DNA of 64,000 nt, taken from Artemisia argyi. Its lineage: Eukaryota; Streptophyta; Magnoliopsida; Asterales; Asteraceae. A model generated the notes under the pieces. The model did not search any database, was not told the origin of the DNA, and saw only the letters and a list, made by a program, of their open reading frames with translations. A program made the position numbers and the translations under genes. Of this stretch, positions 10,951-24,931 are shown piece by piece (within the stretch, counting starts at the first letter, position 1; the number at the start of each line of letters is the position of its first letter). The stretch is from the NCBI GenBank assembly GCA_030686995.1, contig CM060702.1:65412440-65476439 (forward strand), in the 5' to 3' direction.

Positions 10951-12708
10951 TGTCAATTATTAATAGTTTTCCTGCTATATAATGAGCACAATCTCATAGT
11001 TTAATAAAACAGTGGGCTACCGCATTGTACACCCCAAACATCAGTCGTTGTAATACTGTATCATGACTACAGTACTACCGTTCTATTGCTCTAAGCTCAT
11101 GACACTCAACGATTAACAGGCATCAAAATTACCCATAATAATGATGTAAAACAGTGGCCCTCAAGATAGGTATTTACCAGTAACCTATGAAATCAAATAG
11201 CGTGCATTTGGTGGCTTTCCTCTAGCGACCAAATGGGGATTGTAAATCCCTAATAGATCTATCCACAACTACTTACACTCACCCTTTGGGTGATTAAGGT
11301 GCATGAACAAGGGACTTTCAGTAATAGGTAACTTAGGCAATAGAGATCAAGTATAGCATATCGTCGAAAAATCACTTGTAATCATGTCTATAGCAGGTAT
11401 CTCCTTATGAGATATAAAAATGTGTAAACTAGTAAAGTTTATATGAAATATAGTCATGTATTTAGTTAATGAATACTTGTAAAAGTAAAAACAGTAGTTA
11501 AGCATGTATCTCCCCCAAAAACGTTTATAAACCATTGTAAAACAAGTAAGAGTAGGGGCTATGACTCACCTGAGAGTTATGATAGGCATAGATAACGTAA
11601 TGTCAGAGGTAGAATGGTAACGACTTCAAAGATAACCTGAATGATATGGAAGTCCGAGATAAGTTCGACTTATCGAGAATCGTGATTCGAATAGTGTTAG
11701 ATGACAGAATGATTTGTGGCAGAGGTGGCTCGCGTGGCAAAACGTTTAATAGTTCAAGAGCAAGTTATATACTATATAACTTGTCTTTATGTATAAGTAT
11801 CGTTTATTATTTTATATTTCTCGTCATGAATTTATAATATGTATCGAAAGTTGGTGAATGATAAATTATAGTAATTGAAAGTTTATGCCTGGTTAAGTGA
11901 ATCGATGAGTTTTATTGTAGGTATAATCATTTCTTAATGTGTGTTCAAGTTATCCGATAATAACGTCAAGTTATATAATTTACGTTATAAATTATATATA
12001 TTCAGAAATATATAGTTATTCAAGATTATTATTTCATTATTGCCTCAAAATGTAGGTCTCGTTATATAGTCATGAAATGTTAATTTGTCAAGCGTAATTA
12101 AGTTGTTATGTAAACTTTTAAACTATGCCAACGTTACTCTTTTAAATGATTTTCGTATTTAGCCCAAAATAAATATGTTTACAAACTTATAAAAGTTTTC
12201 AAGAAAATGATAATAACTTCAAGTCATATATTTTATAATTCAAGTTATCTAGAAACATTATTCCGTTATAGTCTCACAATGTAGATTTCTATATACATCA
12301 TTATGATGCCATCATTTTATATTTATCATTTTTGTTAGGTTTCGAGGTGTGAAAATATATAAAGTATATATTTATTAAATTTGTGATAATATATTAGGAC
12401 CAATATATATATAGCTTATTATTCATGCCGAGGCAGTTATTGAATAAAAATATGTGTCATACAAATTTATTTAACGAGACGTGGTAATTAATATAATGTT
12501 TCAAAACTTCATAAAAATCTTTAAGGAAATGTTAAGCCTTTTAAAATTGAGGGTTTAAAAGTGTACAAAGAAATTTATATAAGTTACTAACTCATATAAG
12601 CCTTAAGAAAAACTGAAAAATTGTTACTAGATTCAAGTTGTAGGGCTGAAACCGCCAAATCGCCAAAGTTGTAAAAATAATAAAAGTTAGCAAAACTGCA
12701 ACTGCTAA

Positions 12709-12770
12709 GGATCGAACTCAGGACTCTTCGCATAACAATCATGCGTCTTACCAACTGAGCTAGATAATTT
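12709..12770 (-). repeat. tRNA-like sequence with pol III boxes in the LTR
   Basis: On the minus strand TAGCTCAGTTGG (12751-12762) matches the A box consensus and GAGTTCGATCC (12709-12719) is one or two bases from a B box. Between them CGCAT and ATGCG can form an anticodon-like stem around a 7-nt loop, and CTGAG/CTTAG can form a T-arm. The acceptor stem does not pair, so it is not a functional tRNA gene. The second LTR copy is at 21338-21400. Confidence 0.6.
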
Positions 12771-12898
12771 GTTGTGTTATATCTTGGAGTTTAATGTTTT
12801 TAAGAAGGGTTTAGGCTGCTCATTATTTGTAAGTTTCCTGATCATTAGTATATGTTGTGCATGTAATCTATCTTTTCCTTTTCATAACTGATCGTAGG

Positions 12899-15658
<2,760 letters not shown>

Positions 15659-15820
15659 ATGCCGCACTTCATCACAATCCTTGCGATCTTGTATGTCATC
15701 GTTGCTGCTATTTATCTGGTGTATGTTACTAACGAAGATCGTGCTATGTTGGTCGGAATATTAATATTTCTTGTACCACTCGTGGTTTTATCGATCATCA
15801 TTGACAAGTTCTGGAAGTGA
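15659..15820 (+). CDS. Small two-helix membrane protein (53 aa)
   Basis: A 53-residue ORF starting MPHFITILAILYVIVAAIYL and ending DKFWK. Two hydrophobic segments (about residues 4-23 and 30-48) are separated by a short polar loop, TNEDR. TATAAAT lies at 15503-15509, and AATAAA signals at 15856 and 15897 fit a compact transcript. It resembles the first exon of the gene at 17988: both begin with a helix of the IL.I.Y.IVA type and end D(K/E).FW or D.IW. GTGAGG at the stop codon could act as a 5' splice site, but no partner exon is clear. Function unknown; it lies antisense to element 1. It is not in a family I recognise. Confidence 0.45.
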   Translation: MPHFITILAILYVIVAAIYLVYVTNEDRAMLVGILIFLVPLVVLSIIIDKFWK

Positions 15821-16865
15821 GGAATAGTATCGTAGTGTAGTGGTAGGAATGTTGAAATAAAGGTTCGTTGTGTTTCCATGTAACTTCTAGTGTATGAATA
15901 AAATTTTCTTCGTTTTCTGATGCTGTGGTTTATGTTGATTTTTTGCTTGTTTTTACTGCTTATGAATCGTTAGATTTGTATTTAGAAGGTCATTATGTGT
16001 CAAAAACATTGGTTGGTTTGATTGTAGTTAAGTTTTCAAAGGTGGGTTTTAATGAATTATAACCAAAACTATATATGGAAGTTTGTTTGGCTTCGAATAC
16101 TTAGATAAATATGATTTTTGGTTATAGTTTAGTGAAGCAATTGGGTTGAGTTTTGATGAAAATTTGACCATCGAATGATCTATTAATTGAAAGAGATTCA
16201 TCACACTTGATTTTTAGGTATATGATAACTCGAGATGCACAATAATATTGATAGGGTGCTAAGAAAATGTCACGGAAAAATGGTTCGAAACTATAGGTCA
16301 TGAGTCGGTTTGGAGTAATATTTAGGTTTTGGGCTTGAGCAATGCCGGGCTCAAGTTGGTGATCAAGTCCAATGGTGTGTTGGGTTATTGAAATCTCGAG
16401 GCCCAAATGTGTGTTGGCGCATAGAAGCAGTGGGTTAAGCCCCAAGTTAAAAAGGTGTATTTGATTTGGTTTTTGCGAGTATGTTTCATCGACATACGTT
16501 TTATTATTCTAAGATACATGAGGTAATGAGTTGATTTGAGATTCGTTGAAGTATCGTATAATGTTTGAGAGTTTGTAAAGATTATTGATAAGTTCATAAT
16601 TTCTTAGAGGCTGAGGGGTTAATTCGTGTGAGAGTGTATTATTCATACGTGGCGCGTTCATGATTTAGTTATGGTGTTACATGTTTAACGTGATATGTTC
16701 CTGCCACTTGTGTTGAGATGCGAAAGCCAAGATAGAATTTTATCACATATCTCAAAAATTTATTGCTAGTTTAAATAGACACAGACTTTTGAAAATTTTA
16801 CCGTTTGACTACAAACGGTTATATTTCTCAAAATAAAATAATTGAAAAATATTTTCCAATTCTCT
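15821..16865. other. Spacer between small genes in element 1
   Basis: Apart from the two AATAAA signals just after the 53-aa ORF, I see no gene. Minus-strand ORFs here translate to sequence without domain-like features. Confidence 0.5.
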
Positions 16866-16874
16866 TATAAATAT
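16866..16874 (+). promoter_or_regulatory. TATA box of the gene at 16921
   Basis: TATAAATAT, 47 bp before the ATG at 16921. The ATG itself has a good plant context (AACAATCAATGGCT). Confidence 0.5.
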
Positions 16875-16920
16875 CATTGGTACGTTTGTGTTATCTTTAC
16901 ACACACACATAAAACAATCA

Positions 16921-17585
16921 ATGGCTTGCAAATTACTACATACCGGCATACCGCTGAACAAATTCAACAATATATCAAAGCAGAAACCAAAAATAGTGAT
17001 GTGGATCGCCAAAATGCTACAGTGAGGGTCATCCTGGAGTTTGAGGTGGCGAAACAATTGAAACAACGACTTAGAGAACGTTATGTAGAGTGCACAGACA
17101 TATCGGATGATCGGAAACTTGTGATCGATACTTTCTTGTATGACGGATATCGTAAGGATGAGGCTATTATTGAATCGCTATGGGCTTGTGTTCATCAGAT
17201 AGAGGACCAGAGTTCCAACAAGATCCGTTGGAGTTTTGAATAGAATGTTGAAGCTGCTATGGTTGAACAACAACAACAACAACAAAATCCACCACCACCA
17301 CCACAACAACCGGAACAGCAACCACTACTACAACAAGGTGCATCAAGTTCCTCTGCACCAAGAGTGGTTGTGCAACAACATCTATTGCCTCATCTGGATC
17401 AATTCCAGCCAAGTTTTGAGGAAAATGTGGCAATTGACGATGGTGGTTGGACTTCTGACATGGAGCGGGAGCTAAGTAGGTTGGAGGCTCAAATAGAAGA
17501 AGAGAGGTTGGCGAGCTTTGATCCTTATGATGATGGATATGATTCCAACAATTCTCAAACTTGGGATCACCCAGACTACCATTGA
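16921..17585 (+). pseudogene. Unknown acidic Q/P-rich protein gene, broken
   Basis: The TATA box and start context point to the ATG at 16921, but the coding signal continues in another frame (open from 16842), so a frameshift lies shortly after the start. That frame encodes a helical, charged domain (QIQQYIKAETKNSDVDRQNA ... EVAKQLKQRLRERYVE) up to a single TAG at 17241-17243. It then continues in the same frame with a Gln run (about 17265-17285), Pro-rich and Ser-rich linkers and an acidic tail (ELSRLEAQIEEERLASFDPY) ending at 17585. Without the shift and the stop it would be one protein of about 220 residues. No family is recognised. The low-complexity half looks like a disordered activation or interaction region, which is inference. 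Confidence 0.45.
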
Positions 17586-17927
17586 AGTGTGATGTTTTAA
17601 TTCCGCATCGTTTGTAATGTTTTTATGTATTTTTGTCAAGTTTGTTTTTAATAGTATGTCGTTCGAATATTTAAATCAAAATCCCTAGTGATCATAATTT
17701 AGATGAGAATTTATTTATTCTGTCGTGTTTAGATTTTCTTTATAATTTACAATTACAAAAATCTGTGCGGGTAACCTACCCGTTAAACAAAAGAGTTTTG
17801 TTAATACAGATTTTCACAAAGAGAAGAGGGTAGAGAAATTTCTTGAATTATCAGTTCTCGAGGATAGAAATTAGTTTGGGAAAAAGTGAATGCACATGGC
17901 AAGAATAGTGATTTATGGCTACTTCCC
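17586..17927. other. Spacer upstream of the four-helix gene
   Basis: 3' trailer of the preceding gene and promoter of the next. It contains ACCTACCCGTTAAAC at 17774-17788, a repeat of the motif at 15178-15192 that likewise precedes the 53-aa ORF. Confidence 0.4.
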
Positions 17928-17935
17928 TATATATA
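17928..17935 (+). promoter_or_regulatory. TATA box of the gene at 17988
   Basis: TATATATA in the context CCTATATATACGCCC, 53 bp before the ATG. A pyrimidine-rich leader follows. Confidence 0.5.
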
Positions 17936-17987
17936 CGCCCTGATTTTCCTCTTTATCGTTCATTCTTTCTTCAAACAAAATTTTAAA

Positions 17988-18398
17988 ATGTCTTATACAT
18001 ATATTGTTCTCGTAATTGTGTATATTGTTGCAACTCTCTTCCCAAAAGATGATCTGGAGTCCTTGGATTGGATCATAGCACTTCTCATGCTAATCGTGGT
18101 TTTCGCCGTTAGTGTGGATGAAATATGGGGGTAAGAGATATCGTTTATAATAGGAGTGTTGTTTTGAACTAGTATCATCATGCACTAAGCATTAACGTTT
18201 CCTTGTGTGGTTTTGTTGTATAGAGTACTCGATGTATTACATCCAGTCGTGATTCTTGCACTCATAGGAGTGGTGGCATTTTTCATCAGCTTGGTAGATC
18301 AATCGTTTAGTGATGTTAAGGTTTATTTAATGATCTTTGTAATGTTAGCATTGCCGATGCTAGTTATATCGTTGTGTATTAATATTCGTGGTTTCTAA
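17988..18398 (+). CDS. Small four-helix membrane protein, two exons
   Basis: Exon 1 (17988-18130) encodes MSYTYIVLVIVYIVATLF, an acidic loop, a second helix WIIALLMLIVVFAVSV and DEIWG. At the natural stop (GGG TAA) the sequence GG|GTAAGAG is a good 5' splice site. TTTTGTTGTATAG|A at 18223 is a good 3' site with a T-rich tract. Splicing removes 93 bp, keeps the frame and adds two more hydrophobic helices (PVVILALIGVVAFFISLV and YLMIFVMLALPMLVISLC) before the stop at 18398, giving 105 residues. Exon 1 resembles the 53-aa ORF at 15659. It lies antisense within non-autonomous element 1. Function unknown; four short helices with an acidic loop suggest a membrane-embedded regulator rather than an enzyme (inference). 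Confidence 0.45.
18131..18223 (+). other. Predicted 93-bp intron
   Basis: GTAAGAG at the 5' end and TTGTTGTATAG at the 3' end. Removal joins two membrane-protein exons in phase. The length is typical for a short plant intron. Confidence 0.45.
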
Positions 18399-18751
18399 TG
18401 AATTTTAGTGGTTCTTGGTTTCATATGCCTGTTATTTCAGAAATAATTAAACCTATTTGTCTATATTTCGTTATTTACATAGAGAAGCGTCCCAAACTAT
18501 GTAACTAAGGAAATATAAACTTATGGTTCAATGATTTACAATTTCTTGATTTGAATAAAAGGGCGTCCCAATCCATTCAAATTAAGACATTGTAAATCAT
18601 TTTAAGATTCTGACTTAACATCCATACTAATCGACAAAATAATTCGTGCGCGGATTTTCTGAGAGTACGAAAAGAGTATGTCATACGCACCTATACTGAT
18701 GAGAGTGGGATAATTAAGGAGGATTGGTATAGTATTCAAAATAGTTGGTGA

Positions 18752-18753
<2 letters not shown>

Positions 18754-18812
<59 letters not shown>
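18754..18812. repeat. TA microsatellite
   Basis: About 29 TA units. Together with the tract at 14902-15099 it brackets the block holding the small genes. Confidence 0.9.
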
Positions 18813-18813
<1 letters not shown>

Positions 18814-18959
18814 TAGAGTGTTGTTGTAGCATAAACTATCTAAAAGTCACAAAATCGTCTGGCGGATGGAAAGCACGGAGAGCGTAAGGCTATAAAATGT
18901 TTTGTTTTGTGAAAACGGTTATAGTTCGGATCTAACTTAGACCTGTTTCGCTATAACCA

Positions 18960-18976
18960 AGGCTCTGAATACCAAT
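18960..18976 (-). other. Primer binding site of element 1
   Basis: Minus-strand TTGGTATTCAGAGCC lies 2 bp from the LTR end. It matches the initiator-Met tRNA type site TGGTATCAGAGC with one inserted T. The same context, with ATAGC and CCAAAGCTCTGA, occurs in element 2. Confidence 0.65.
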
Positions 18977-18977
18977 A

Positions 18978-21528
18978 TGTGACACCCCCAGTTTTGAAAA
19001 CATGCAGCGGAAATTAGATTGGGTGTTACTTCATAGCGCACAGTTTATTAGTGGGAAATGATTTGTCATTTTAGTCATTTTAAAGATCTATCATTCGAAT
19101 ATAAATACCAAAGTTTTAAAAGAGGTCCCCATTGGTCCCAAAGTTTATTAAATCAGTTTTTGAATGATAGGAAAATTTATAGCCTTTATAAGTATCTGTG
19201 CTCCTCCGTGCCATCCTTGCTCATTATGGACCTGAGATAAACACATGCTAAAAGTGTCAACACAAAGGTTGGTGAGTTCATAGAGTTTATAGTTTCGAAT
19301 ATCAATTTCCAAAATCAAAGAGTTTATGATTCCATAGAAGTTATAAAAACAGTTGATTATCAAATTAAAGTGTGAGTAAATCCATAACATTCATAGCTTA
19401 AATCGTTGATTTATCAAAATCAGAAAATGAGTGATTTCCTCATTAATTCAAAAATAGTCCGTTGGTCTGCCCTTCACCAGGTCAACACCAAAATAGTAGT
19501 TCGTTTGTCCTAACTGGGAAAACACCAAAATATTAGTTTGTTTGACCTAACCGGGTCAACACCAAAACAGTAGTTCGTTTGCCAATTATTAATAGTTTTC
19601 CTGCTATATAATGAGCACAATCTCATAGTTTAATAAAACAGTGGGCTACAGTATTGTACACCCCAAACATCAGTCGTTGTAATACTGTATCATGACTACA
19701 GTACTACCGTTCTATTGCTCTAAGCTCATGACACTCAACAATTAACAGGCAACAAAATTATCCATAATAATGATGTAAAACAGTGGCCCTCAAAATAGGT
19801 ATTTACCAGTAACCTATGAAATCAAATAGCGTGCATTTGGTGGCTTTCCTCAAGCAACCAAATGGGGATTGTCAATCCCTAATAGATCTATCCACAACTA
19901 CTTACGCTCACCCTTTGGGTGATTAAGGTGCATGAACGAGGGACTTTCGGTAATAGGTAACTTAGGCAATAGAGATCAAGTATAGCATATCGTCCAAAAA
20001 TCACTTGTATTCATGTCTATAGCAGGTATCTCCTTATGAGATATAAAAATATGTAAACTAGTAAAGTTTATATGAAATATAGTGATGTATTTAGTTAATT
20101 AATACTTGTAAAAGTAAAAACAGTAGTTAAGCATGTATCTCCCCCAAAAACGTTTATAAACCATTGTAAAACAAGTAAGAGTAGGGGCTATGACTCACCT
20201 GAGAGTTATGATAGGCATAGATAACGTAATGTCAGAGGTAGAATGGTAACGACTTCAAAGATAACCTGAATGATATGGAAGTCCGAGATAAGTTCGACTT
20301 ATCGAGAATCGTGATTCGAATAGTGTTAGATGACAGAATGATTTGTGGCAGAGGTGGCTCGCGTGGCAAAACGTTTAATAGTTCAAGAGCAAGTTATATA
20401 CTATATAACTTGTCTTTATGTATAAGTATCGTTTATTATTTTATATTTCTCGTCATGAATTTATAATATGTATCGAAAGTTGGTGAACGATAAATTATAG
20501 TAATTGAAAGTTTATGCCTGGTTAAGTGAATCGATGAGTTTTATTGTAGGAATAATCATTTCTTAATGTGTGTTCAAGTTATCCGATAATAACGTCAAGT
20601 TATATAATTTACGTTATAAATTATATATATTCAGAAATATATAGTTATTCAAGATTATTATTTCATTATTGCCTCAAAATGTAGGTCTCGTTATATAGTC
20701 ATGAAATGTTAATTTGTCAAGCGTAATTAAGTTGTTATGTAAACTTTTAAACTATGCCAACGTTACTCTTTTAAATGATTTTCGTATTTAGCCCAAAATA
20801 AATATGTTTACAAACTTATAAAAGTTTTCAAGAAAATGATAATAACTTCAAGTCATATATTTTATAATTCAAGTTATCTAGAAACATTATTTCGTTATAG
20901 TCTCACAATGTAGATTTCTATATACATCATTATGATGCCATCATTTTATATTTATCATTTTTGTTAGGTTTCGAGGTGTGAAAATATATAAAGTATATAT
21001 TTATTAAATTCGTGATAATATATTAGGACCAATATATTTATAGCATATTATTCATGCCGATGTAGTTATTGAATAAAAATATGTGTCATACAAATTTATT
21101 TAACGAGAAGTGGTAATTAATATAATGTTCCAAAACTTCATAAAAATCTTTAAGGAAATGTTAAGCCTTTTAAAATTGAGGGTTTAAAAGTGTACAAAGA
21201 AATTTATATAAGTTACTAACTCATATAAGCGTTAAGAAAAACTGAAAAATTGTTACTAGATTCAAGTTGTAGGGCTGAAACCGCCGAATCGCCTAAGTTG
21301 TAAAAATAATAAAAGTTAGCAAAACTGCAACTGCTAAGGATCGAACTCAGGCCTCTTCGCATAACAATCATGTGTCTTACCAACTGAGCTAGATAATTTG
21401 TTGTGTTATATCTTGGAGTTTAATGTTTTTAAGAAGGGTTTAGACTGCTCATTATTTGTAAGTTTCCTGATTATTAGTGTATGTTGTGCATGTAATCTGT
21501 CTTTTCCTTTTCATAACTGATCGTAGTC
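18978..21528 (-). repeat. Element 1 terminal repeat, right copy (5' LTR)
   Basis: Starts TGTGACACCCCCAG and pairs with 10349-12898. It includes the 38-bp minisatellite and the tRNA-like sequence. It stops matching at about 21528, where the copia B extra ORF begins. No ORF in it is credible; the 63-aa frame at 20275-20466 is simply the same sequence as 11646-11837. Confidence 0.8.
21338..21400 (-). repeat. tRNA-like sequence, second LTR copy
   Basis: Same arrangement as 12709-12770 with an intact A box (21380-21391) and B box (21338-21348). It differs by a few bases, for example TGTGTC for TGCGTC in the anticodon stem. Confidence 0.55.
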
Positions 21529-24367
21529 CATATGATAAATAGCTTAATAACATCCAAAGCTACATCAGATTCATCTTCAAGTTCCATTCCATGATCCAAC
21601 ATTCTGAGCATAATTTCTCTAATCAATGGATATCTTCTCTCAGCAAGCATGTAAATCATGGTACCATCTTCCATCTCAAGTGAATGAACTCCTGATGACT
21701 CAAAGAATCTCCATCTTGTGATTTCCCAATTCTCTTGATCATTCCACAGAGGATCAACACTTGTTTCTTCAGTTTCCCAGATGGTAATTAAGTCTCCAAG
21801 CAAAATTAATCCCACTCCTGATGCTTCAATCTCTTCATAGTATGTCTGCACTTACATGTTTAAGTCATATAGATCTTCTCTGGTAATAAAATGCAGAACA
21901 TCCCATAACATGTTGAATATTGTGAAGCTTTCATCTTCTCTGTTGAACATAAGATAGTTTCCTTCTTTTGATTCAACCACAGAGAATGAAATTATCTTGG
22001 ACTTCTTTCCAGAGTCTTCTGTCTTCTTATTCTCAAAATCAACTACTCTGAAATAGTTTCTCAGTACATCAATTGTATCTTCATGTATCATCTTAAGTCT
22101 TTTTGACAATTGATCATCTTGAACTGCTTTCTTTCTCTTCAATTTTCTTTGCTCAGCCTGTTCTTTCCTTATTTCTTCTAACTTCTTCTCTCTATCAACA
22201 TCCATGGGCACAAAATTTTCTAAGTTTTTCCTGATAGACTCTTATTCTTGTTCCCATAGAGCTTTCACTTCTGGATACATCATTCTTTGTAAATTCTTGT
22301 ATCCTCTTCCTTTCAAGAAACTTATCATCCAGTTTCTTTCCTGAGCAATTGTCATAGGCTTTCTTGTAATTGGCCTACAAACTTCTGCCAAATACTCTAC
22401 ATCAGCCTGTTGCTTTCTAGCAACCTCTGCATCCTCTGCTATCTTTATTTCTCTATGTTGTGCAAGAGTAAATTTCTTCTTTTTCTTGATATTCTTCTGC
22501 TTCATGATCCCTTTCCCTTTATCTTTGGGATCTAACTCTTCAGACTCAGAAGTGCTTTCAGAAACTTGTTGTGCAGGCTCAGAAATATGTATACCTCTTG
22601 CAGGTCTATTCAAATTGATCATAATCTGAGCAATTGTTTCATCATCACTTGCAGTATGCACCTTATCTTCTTCTTGCTGTACAAAATTATAAGGACCAAC
22701 TTCATCTTCAAAATTCTTTTTAGAAGGTCCAGCTGCAGAAGTTCCACTCTCATCAATATTCATAGCAGCAGTACCTTGCTCAGCAGTACCTTGCAGACCA
22801 GTACTTTCAGCAACAGTACCTTGAACATTAATTCCTTCTAAGTCAATTTCTTCTGTATCTCCACTTTTAACAGCATCATCCTCAACTTCAAGATTAACTT
22901 GTTCAGTCTCATCACTTTTCCTCTCAGTGGAATTTTCATAATTTGTTTCTTGTTGAGCAATGTTTTCTGTCTCAGCATACTGCCATAGATGAGCATCTTC
23001 TGAATATTGAATCACAGCATCATCTCTATCCAAATTATCATCTTGATTCCTCCCCAATTTGTTAGATGATGACTTCTTAGGCTTCCTCTTGGATTTAGAA
23101 GTCTTCTTAGAAGATTTAGACTTTTGCTTCTAAGACTTTTTCTTTTCCTTCACATAAAGCCTAAAATTCTGGACAAGAGGCCAGACAAATTTCTTTAACC
23201 TTTCGAACTTCTTTCTTAACTTCTTGATTTCTGCAGCTTGATCATCCATAGTTTTCTTCATCCTCTCCAACTCTCTAGTCAAAGCATAATTATTCATAGC
23301 CCCTCCAACTCCCTCATCTCCTCCAGGTGTTTGAATCCCACCTGTGAGAGTATAATCATTGGGAGAAGGTACTGGAGTATGCTCTGAAGCAGTACCTTGA
23401 GAAGAAGTACTTTGTGAAGAAGTACCTTCAGCAGAAATAGATTTTTCCAAAGAAGCTGATACTGAGGGAGTTCTTTCACTGAAATCATCATGCTGAGGTG
23501 AAACAATAGGTGGTGTAGATGTATGAACTGATGCAGAATGGTTAGAGGGATCAGGTTGATCAGCATCATCAGAATTAACTGAACCACTATTTTCAATATC
23601 ATCTCTAACAGCTTGTGCTACCTCTAACATATAAGCATTGAGAGGTGTATTTTTACCCAAAAAATTGACTCCCTTGTGAGACATAAAGGTGAACACTTTA
23701 GGTGGCATCCTAATTGTGGGTACATAATCCTAAGGTTTTGGTATCCCATCTAGTGGATTTTCTAAGAGAAGTTGAACAAATCTAGGATACATCAGAAAAG
23801 GGGATCCAGCCTTAATATTTTTTATCATACCATCAAGGATCATATATGAAAAGTTGAAGGGTTGATTGGTAATAAGGCCAACAAATGCAGAAGCTATAGA
23901 ATGGCTAAATTGGTCCCAAGCAGTACTCTTTGGACTCTAGCAATGGAGTAAAACATGAATAAGAAACTTCCAATGAGGACTTACCATTGATTTCTGAAAA
24001 GTAAGCTTATCCAAAGGACCTTCATACCCAATGTCTCTAAGTGCATTCCAAATCTCTTCTTTAGCAAACAAAACAGAGCCTCCTTCATCTTCAAACAACA
24101 GAGCCTCCCTGATTGTTGCTTTTGTAACACGAATAGCTCTCCCAACACTGTAGCATGTATAACATCCTCTCCATATTTAACCTCAGACCTTGTCGTAGCC
24201 CAAAATTCCTGTATCTAAGGTCCAATAATCTCTGGGTTGACTAAGATTGAGTAACAGATGGTGGTTCCGGTGAGAAAATCAATAATACCATGAAAATCAA
24301 TGTTACTTTGTGTTTTCTCAAGATTGGCTATCATGTTGTGTTTGGTCTTGGTTGGTTGGTTTGCCAT
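21529..24367 (-). pseudogene. Copia B extra ORF (aORF), broken
   Basis: Starts at the ATG at 24367 (MANQPTKTKHNMIANLEKTQ). The first 660 bp hold several stops and a shift but still read IQEFWATTRSEVKYGEDVIH, a block typical of daisy-family copia extra ORFs. From 23708 to 21529 one frame stays open except for single stops at 23130, 22242 and 21852. It encodes Ser/Thr/Gln linkers, a Lys-rich tract (about 23140-23060), a Glu-rich middle, a coiled-coil-like basic segment (about 22200-22130) and the conserved end VHSLEMEDGTMIYMLAERRY. No enzymatic motif. It plays the same role and position as the copia A ORF at 1273-6180, though clearly a different sequence lineage. The 3' end is lost at the element 1 junction. 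Confidence 0.75.
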
Positions 24368-24931
24368 TGTGATAAGGTTTGGAGAGAAGATTTGTAATTG
24401 TTGATGATGTGAGTGGGTTTGATGAATAAGAATGGTGAATGAATACGGGTGAATAAATAAGAAAAATATATGAGTTATAAAAGGATAAGATACAAAAAAT
24501 CATGGTTAATAAATAATTTTACCGTTATTTTTGGAAGTGATCATCCCCATATCTTTCGAAAGTTTGTTACCCGCAAATCTGACCGTTGGAACAGTATTCT
24601 GACAGGTCAGCGTGCCCTTAATGTCACCAAGCAGTACTTTCCATAGATTATGGAGCAGTACTTTCAGTTATAAACCCAAACAGTATGTTGACCAAAGTAC
24701 TTCCCAAACAAAATATCTTGATAGTTGACTGTTTGACCAAAATATCTTTGAAAGTCAACCCGAAGTAATTACTATCTCCCCAAATTAATTTCCAAAGCTA
24801 CCAAGGTAAGTAAACTTCAATGAACTTCATTTATTACCCTTATACCTTTACCTTGCCTATAAAAGGAACTCTTCCACCAACATACTTCATTCATCTTTTC
24901 CTTGCATCACAATAAAACACTAGTGATAACA
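24368..24931. promoter_or_regulatory. Divergent intergenic region with two starts
   Basis: Separates the minus-strand extra ORF (ATG 24367) from a plus-strand gene (ATG 24932). CCTATAAAAGGAAC at 24856-24869 is a strong plus-strand TATA box. AT-rich sequence at about 24460-24490 could serve the minus-strand gene. CAGTACTT and related words recur (about 24590-24720). No ORF of its own. Confidence 0.5.
24858..24866 (+). promoter_or_regulatory. TATA box of the antisense gene
   Basis: TATAAAAGG in GCCTATAAAAGGAAC, about 74 bp before the ATG at 24932. Confidence 0.6.

Larger units (their letters stand above)
10349..12898 (-). repeat. Element 1 terminal repeat, left copy (3' LTR)
   Basis: Starts TGTAACACCCCCAG and matches 18978-21528 with only about 1-2% mismatches by eye. 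The start is canonical (TG), but a CA end followed by divergence is not seen. Similarity continues about 37 bp past the nearest CA (12861), through a minus-strand polypurine stretch GAAAAGGAAAAGA, so the inner boundary is uncertain. Confidence 0.8.
18399..18977. other. Element 1 interior next to its primer site
   Basis: No gene. It contains a TA microsatellite (18754-18812) and, at the right edge, the primer binding region. Confidence 0.5.

Noticed and set aside
12709..12770. Functional tRNA gene
   Set aside because: Acceptor stem does not pair and the D-arm is poor, so it is recorded only as tRNA-like.
16122..16597. Minus-strand ORFs near 16.1-16.6 kb
   Set aside because: No domain, promoter or repeat-family support; composition like the surrounding non-coding DNA.
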